NCBI RefSeq assembly: GCF_041734645.1 | Contig: NZ_CP162010.1 | Coordinates: forward strand, 1,116,001 to 1,180,000 | Source of the DNA: Rodentibacter sp901420285 | Lineage (GTDB): Bacteria > Pseudomonadota > Gammaproteobacteria > Enterobacterales > Pasteurellaceae | Direction of reading: 5' to 3' | DNA: 64,000 bases | Shown here: positions 60,292 to 64,000 of the stretch, in pieces | Numbering within the stretch: the first letter of the stretch is position 1 | How the letters are laid out: each line of letters opens with the position of its first letter | The notes under the pieces: model-generated | What the model saw: the letters and a program-made list of their open reading frames with translations, nothing else | Database searches by the model: none | What the model was told of the DNA's origin: nothing | Position numbers and translations under genes: made by a program

Positions 60292-61446
60292 TTATTTTAA
60301 CCCGGCTGCGGCGCGTAATTCTTCCGCACGATCGACTTTTTCCCACGGGAATTGTTCACGACCAAAGTGACCGTAAGCCGCTGTTGCTCGATAAATCGGT
60401 TGAATTAAATTCAACATTTTGATTAAACCGTAAGGACGCAAATCGAAGAATTCACGCACTAACGCGACTAATAGTTCATTCGCTACTTTACCCGTACCGA
60501 ACGTTTCTACCATGATGGATGTCGGCTCAGCCACACCGATGGCATAAGAAAGCTGAATTTCACAACGTTCCGCTAAGCCGGCTGCAACGATATTTTTCGC
60601 CACATAACGTGCAGCATAAGCGGCAGAACGGTCCACTTTTGATGGATCTTTACCGGAAAATGCACCACCACCATGACGCGCCGCGCCACCGTAAGTATCT
60701 ACGATAATTTTACGACCGGTTAAACCACAGTCGCCCATCGGGCCTCCGATAACGAAACGACCGGTCGGATTAATAAAGAATTTAGTGTCTTTCGAAAGCA
60801 ATTCGCTCGGCAATACCGGCTTGATGATTTCCTCCATCACCGCTTCGTGCAAATCTTTTTGCGCGATTTCTGCCGAATGTTGAGTGGAAAGTACCACCGC
60901 ATCCACGCCGACGATTTTATCGTTTTCATATTTCAAGGTAACTTGGCTTTTCGCATCCGGACGCAACCATGGCAAGGTGCCGTTTTTACGTACTTGCGCT
61001 TGTCTTTCCATTAAACGATGCGCATAGGTAATTGCTGCCGGCATCAACACGTCGGTTTCATTCGTTGCATAACCGAACATAATACCTTGGTCACCTGCTC
61101 CTTGATCCAACGGATTCTCACGATCCACGCCTTGATTAATGTCTGCCGATTGTTTACCAATGGCATTTAACACCGCACAAGAATGACCGTCAAAGCCCAT
61201 ATCAGAATGCTCATAACCGATCTCACAAATCACTTTACGAGTTAGATTTTCAATATCTACCCAAGCGGAAGTGGTAATCTCGCCGCCCACCAGCGCCATA
61301 CCGGTTTTCACATAAGTTTCGCATGCCACGCGGGCTTTTGGGTCTTGTTTTAGGATCTCATCGAGCACCGCATCGGAAATTTGATCGGCGATTTTATCAG
61401 GATGTCCTTCTGACACGGACTCGGAAGTAAATAAGTAACTAGACAT
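60292..61446 (-). CDS. metK: S-adenosylmethionine synthetase
   Basis: 384 residues from ATG 61446 (MSSYLFTSESVSEGHPDK), following TGAGGAAAACT. Signatures GAGDQGIMFGYA and GGGAFSGKDPSKVDRSAAY, with the substrate-site GHPDK and DTYGG, are complete. It makes SAM from methionine and ATP. Three adjacent MetJ boxes upstream point to repression by MetJ-SAM. Confidence 0.98.
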   Translation of the reverse strand: MSSYLFTSESVSEGHPDKIADQISDAVLDEILKQDPKARVACETYVKTGMALVGGEITTSAWVDIENLTRKVICEIGYEHSDMGFDGHSCAVLNAIGKQSADINQGVDRENPLDQGAGDQGIMFGYATNETDVLMPAAITYAHRLMERQAQVRKNGTLPWLRPDAKSQVTLKYENDKIVGVDAVVLSTQHSAEIAQKDLHEAVMEEIIKPVLPSELLSKDTKFFINPTGRFVIGGPMGDCGLTGRKIIVDTYGGAARHGGGAFSGKDPSKVDRSAAYAARYVAKNIVAAGLAERCEIQLSYAIGVAEPTSIMVETFGTGKVANELLVALVREFFDLRPYGLIKMLNLIQPIYRATAAYGHFGREQFPWEKVDRAEELRAAAGLK

Positions 61447-61465
61447 AGTTTTCCTCATTGAATTT

Positions 61466-61489
61466 AGATGTATTGACGTATAGACGGCT
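61466..61489. promoter_or_regulatory. MetJ operator (three adjacent met boxes)
   Basis: AGATGTAT, TGACGTAT and AGACGGCT are contiguous 8-mers matching the met box AGACGTCT at 6, 6 and 7 of 8 positions, 20 bp ahead of the metK start. Confidence 0.75.
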
Positions 61490-61571
61490 ATAATACGGAT
61501 TTTTGTTTAATAAGCAAGCACTATTACGCGATAATTCAAAACGAATTGCTTGCCTTTTTATCGATGCCTTG

Positions 61572-61600
61572 AAAAAAGGGATTTCTCTCCGAAATCCCTT
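61572..61600 (-). terminator. rlmL terminator
   Basis: AAGGGATTT / AAATCCCTT with a 7-nt loop; on the minus strand it is followed by TTTTTTC. Confidence 0.88.
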
Positions 61601-61604
61601 CGCG

Positions 61605-63731
61605 TTATTTTTTCGTAATTAACCAGCAATTATGAATTTGTTTGTTGCGTTCAAAATCCAACGGTAACGTCTTATGCGAAATGAGCACCGCATTGAACCC
61701 AAGCTCTTCCAGTGTCGCAAAATCCATTTTAAAGCCACGTTTATTGTTAGAAAACACGATAGTGCCGTTCGGACGCAAAATACGTTTTAAATTCGTCATC
61801 AACTTAATGTGATCCCGTTGCACGTCCCAGCTAGCTTCCATACGTTTGGAATTGGAGAACGTCGGCGGATCCACAAAAATTAAATCGAACCGGCAATCGC
61901 ATTTTTCTAGCCATTGCAAACAATCCGCTTGAATGAGTTTATGCTGTTTGCCTTCAATATCGTTAAGCAATAAATTTTGTTCTGCCCAATTGAGATACGT
62001 ATTCGACATATCTACAGTGGTGGTAGATTTCGCACCGCCTAACGCCGCGTGCACCGTCGCCGAGCCGGTGTACGCAAACAGATTCAGGAAATCCTTACCT
62101 TGCGCCATTTCACCCAACATTTTGCGGGTTAGACGGTGATCCAAAAACAAGCCTGTATCCAAATAATCCGTCAGGTTCACCCACAATTTCGCGCCGTATT
62201 CGTTCACATAAAAATATTCGCCTTTGTTCGCCAGTTTTTCATATTGATTAGTGCCTTTTTGTTTTTGACGCACTTTTAAAATCAACTTATTGGTTGCAAT
62301 GCCGGTAACGTTCAACGTAGCATTTACCGCATCCAACAAGCGCTGACGGGCTTTATTTTCATCAATATTTTTCGGCGCAGCATATTCCTGCACGACAATA
62401 TGATCGCCGTAACGATCTACCGCCAAATTATATTCCGGCAAATCCGCGTCATATAAGCGATAAGCGTCTAGCCCTTGTTGCTTCGCCCATTTCTCAATTT
62501 TCTTGATATTCTTTTGCAGACGATTAGCAAAATCCACCGCTACCTCAGGTAAAGAAGAGCGCTCAGATTCAGCCGCACTTTCCACCCGTTTGGCAATTTG
62601 GTAATTCTTCTGCACACAATCCAATGGACCGTTTTTCGCTTTAAATTGACGATGGGAACGCAAACGCAGGCAATCCAACAGGTTCGGCTCGCCACTGAAA
62701 ATAGACAGGTTCCAACCGGCAAACTGTTGTTTCAAACGTTGCCCGAATACAGAATATAAGGCAATCAATGCCGGTGCGGTGCCTAAACGTTCGCCGTATG
62801 GCGGATTACAAATCACCGTACCCGCCAAGTTCGGGCTTGGATTTTTAATCGCTGCCACATCGCCCTGTTGCCATTGCATTAAATGCGCTACGCCGGCATT
62901 TTTAGCGTTTTGTTTGGCTTTTCGCAACACCTGATGATCCAAATCGAAACCGTAAAAGTGCGGTGGATTTTCACGTTGTTTTTCCGCTTCCGCCAACGCT
63001 AAAGCCGCTTCTTTCACTCTTTCCCACGCCGTCTGATTATGCCCCTGCCAAAAATCAAAGCCCCAATGTAGACGATACAACTGCGGCGCAATTTGTGCTT
63101 CCATTTGGGCCGCTTCAATTAGCAACGTACCGGAACCGCACATCGGATCCACTAACGGCGTGCCTTTTTGCCAGCCGGAACGCAACACTATCGCCGCTGC
63201 CAACGTTTCACGCAACGGCGCTTTGCCGGTATCTTCACGATAACCGCGTATGTGCAACGCATCACCGCTTAAATCGAGCGAAATCACCACCTCATCCCGA
63301 TTTAAATAGGCATGAATGCGAATATCCGGCTGCGCTTTGTCCACATTTGGACGAGCACGCCCACGACGTTCAAAATAATCCACGATGCCGTCTTTCACAC
63401 GCATCGCGCCGAATTGAGTGTGGCGAATTTCCTGATTCGTACCGTTAAAATCCACGAAAAATGTCACGCGCTCATCAAACTGAGTCAACCAATTAAAGCC
63501 CGATACGGCGGCATAAAGATCAAGATCGCTGTAAACTTTGGTTTCAATTAACGGAATTAAAATGCGCGACGCTAAGCGCGACCAAAGTAACGTACGATAA
63601 AGCGTTTCATCATCCGCTTGATAATGCACTCCGCCTTGTACGACTTTTGCATCTTGCGCACCAAGCTCAGTGAGTTCAACTTTTAGGAGTTCTTCAAAAC
63701 CACGAGAAGTGGTGGCAAATAGGTATTTCAT
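61605..63731 (-). CDS. rlmL: 23S rRNA m2G2445/m7G2069 methyltransferase RlmKL
   Basis: 708 residues with two methyltransferase domains. The N-terminal part has a THUMP domain (about 45-155) and the motif NPPYGERLG near residue 309 (N2-guanine methylation). The C-terminal part has FLNLFAYTGSATVHAALGGA near 558 and VDPPTFSNSK near 618 (N7-guanine methylation). This is the fused form found in gamma-proteobacteria. The dispersed motif (61684-61697) lies near the C-terminus (GFNAVLISHK). Confidence 0.96.
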   Translation of the reverse strand: MKYLFATTSRGFEELLKVELTELGAQDAKVVQGGVHYQADDETLYRTLLWSRLASRILIPLIETKVYSDLDLYAAVSGFNWLTQFDERVTFFVDFNGTNQEIRHTQFGAMRVKDGIVDYFERRGRARPNVDKAQPDIRIHAYLNRDEVVISLDLSGDALHIRGYREDTGKAPLRETLAAAIVLRSGWQKGTPLVDPMCGSGTLLIEAAQMEAQIAPQLYRLHWGFDFWQGHNQTAWERVKEAALALAEAEKQRENPPHFYGFDLDHQVLRKAKQNAKNAGVAHLMQWQQGDVAAIKNPSPNLAGTVICNPPYGERLGTAPALIALYSVFGQRLKQQFAGWNLSIFSGEPNLLDCLRLRSHRQFKAKNGPLDCVQKNYQIAKRVESAAESERSSLPEVAVDFANRLQKNIKKIEKWAKQQGLDAYRLYDADLPEYNLAVDRYGDHIVVQEYAAPKNIDENKARQRLLDAVNATLNVTGIATNKLILKVRQKQKGTNQYEKLANKGEYFYVNEYGAKLWVNLTDYLDTGLFLDHRLTRKMLGEMAQGKDFLNLFAYTGSATVHAALGGAKSTTTVDMSNTYLNWAEQNLLLNDIEGKQHKLIQADCLQWLEKCDCRFDLIFVDPPTFSNSKRMEASWDVQRDHIKLMTNLKRILRPNGTIVFSNNKRGFKMDFATLEELGFNAVLISHKTLPLDFERNKQIHNCWLITKK

Positions 63732-63917
63732 GTAGATTCTCGGTAGGAAAAAAATCGGCGCGGATTATAGCATAAGTTTCAACTTGGTTAATTTAAATCG
63801 GCTTTCGCCAGACGAAGACGAACGAAAGTATCCAAATCGACAAAGAATGAATAAGCCTTGAGCTTTTTTAAGATAGGTTAAATTTGTGTTGAAAATCTAG
63901 ATGATGACAATAAAGAG

Positions 63918-63993
63918 TGGTGGGTCGTGAAGGATTCGAACCTTCGACCAACGGATTAAAAGTCCGCTGCTCTACCGACTGAGCTAACGACCC
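63918..63993 (-). tRNA. tRNA-Lys (anticodon TTT)
   Basis: Minus strand reads GGGTCGTTAGCTCAGTCGGT for the acceptor and D arm, CTTTTAA for the anticodon loop (TTT), and GGTTCGAATCC for the T arm, ending ACGACCC-A-CCA. All four stems pair, and CCA is encoded. 76 nt. Confidence 0.97.
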
Positions 63994-64000
63994 TAAAGGC

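Overview
The window reads as chromosome of a Pasteurellaceae bacterium, most likely the Haemophilus/Aggregatibacter branch. The signs are canonical 9-bp uptake signals (AAGTGCGGT and complement) scattered through it, a SelD with in-frame selenocysteine, and gene neighbourhoods typical of the family (pcnB-folK, darP/pmbA, lptCAB-ptsN-rapZ, cydDC). The species cannot be fixed from sequence alone; sucrose and gluconate genes would suit an oral Aggregatibacter.

Layout. 1-1860: a truncated sulfatase translationally coupled to a sodium:solute symporter, behind a perfect CRP site. 2101-15111: a two-partner secretion island, with TpsB, a 2752-residue TpsA, and then an array of small cysteine-rich lipoproteins interleaved with broken copies of the TpsA C-terminus. 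15232-25918: sfsA, a candidate Fur-controlled sRNA, tyrS, fructokinase and sucrose-6-phosphate hydrolase, a thioesterase and hemH, selD, and a gluconate regulon (gntR; gntK and gntP divergent, with two GntR operators and two CRP sites). 26008-42838: housekeeping genes including cnoX/ybbN, trxB, cydDC, the 4.5S RNA gene ffs, nrdG, ppiB, cysS, zapG, envelope genes, folK and pcnB (probable AUU start). 42891-45652: a three-lipoprotein CsgG/DUF4810/DUF799 operon between two deleted copies of one IS3-type element. 45683-63993: serS, hpt, a second candidate Fur sRNA, pmbA/darP, LPS transport with ptsN and rapZ, dapE, an ADP-ribosylglycohydrolase/ArsC fusion, htpG, a porin, sprT, metK with MetJ boxes, rlmL and tRNA-Lys.

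How the genes work together. The tps island is a surface or contact-dependent system with apparent cassette recombination and several simple-sequence tracts suited to phase variation. The sugar genes split into a sucrose catabolic pair without its transporter and a complete gluconate uptake and phosphorylation unit. The lpt-ptsN-rapZ block joins envelope assembly to a regulatory pair.

The strongest unexplained signals are two. (1) A dispersed motif, AGCACCGCATTG/CAATGCGGTGCT, occurs about 24 times exactly in 64 kb, more often than the canonical uptake signal. It sits inside genes and between them, sometimes as inverted pairs forming terminator-like hairpins, and it contains the TGCGGT core of the uptake signal. 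(2) The TpsA-tail/lipoprotein cassette array is laid out like orphan toxin-immunity modules, although the small proteins are lipoproteins rather than usual CDI immunity proteins.
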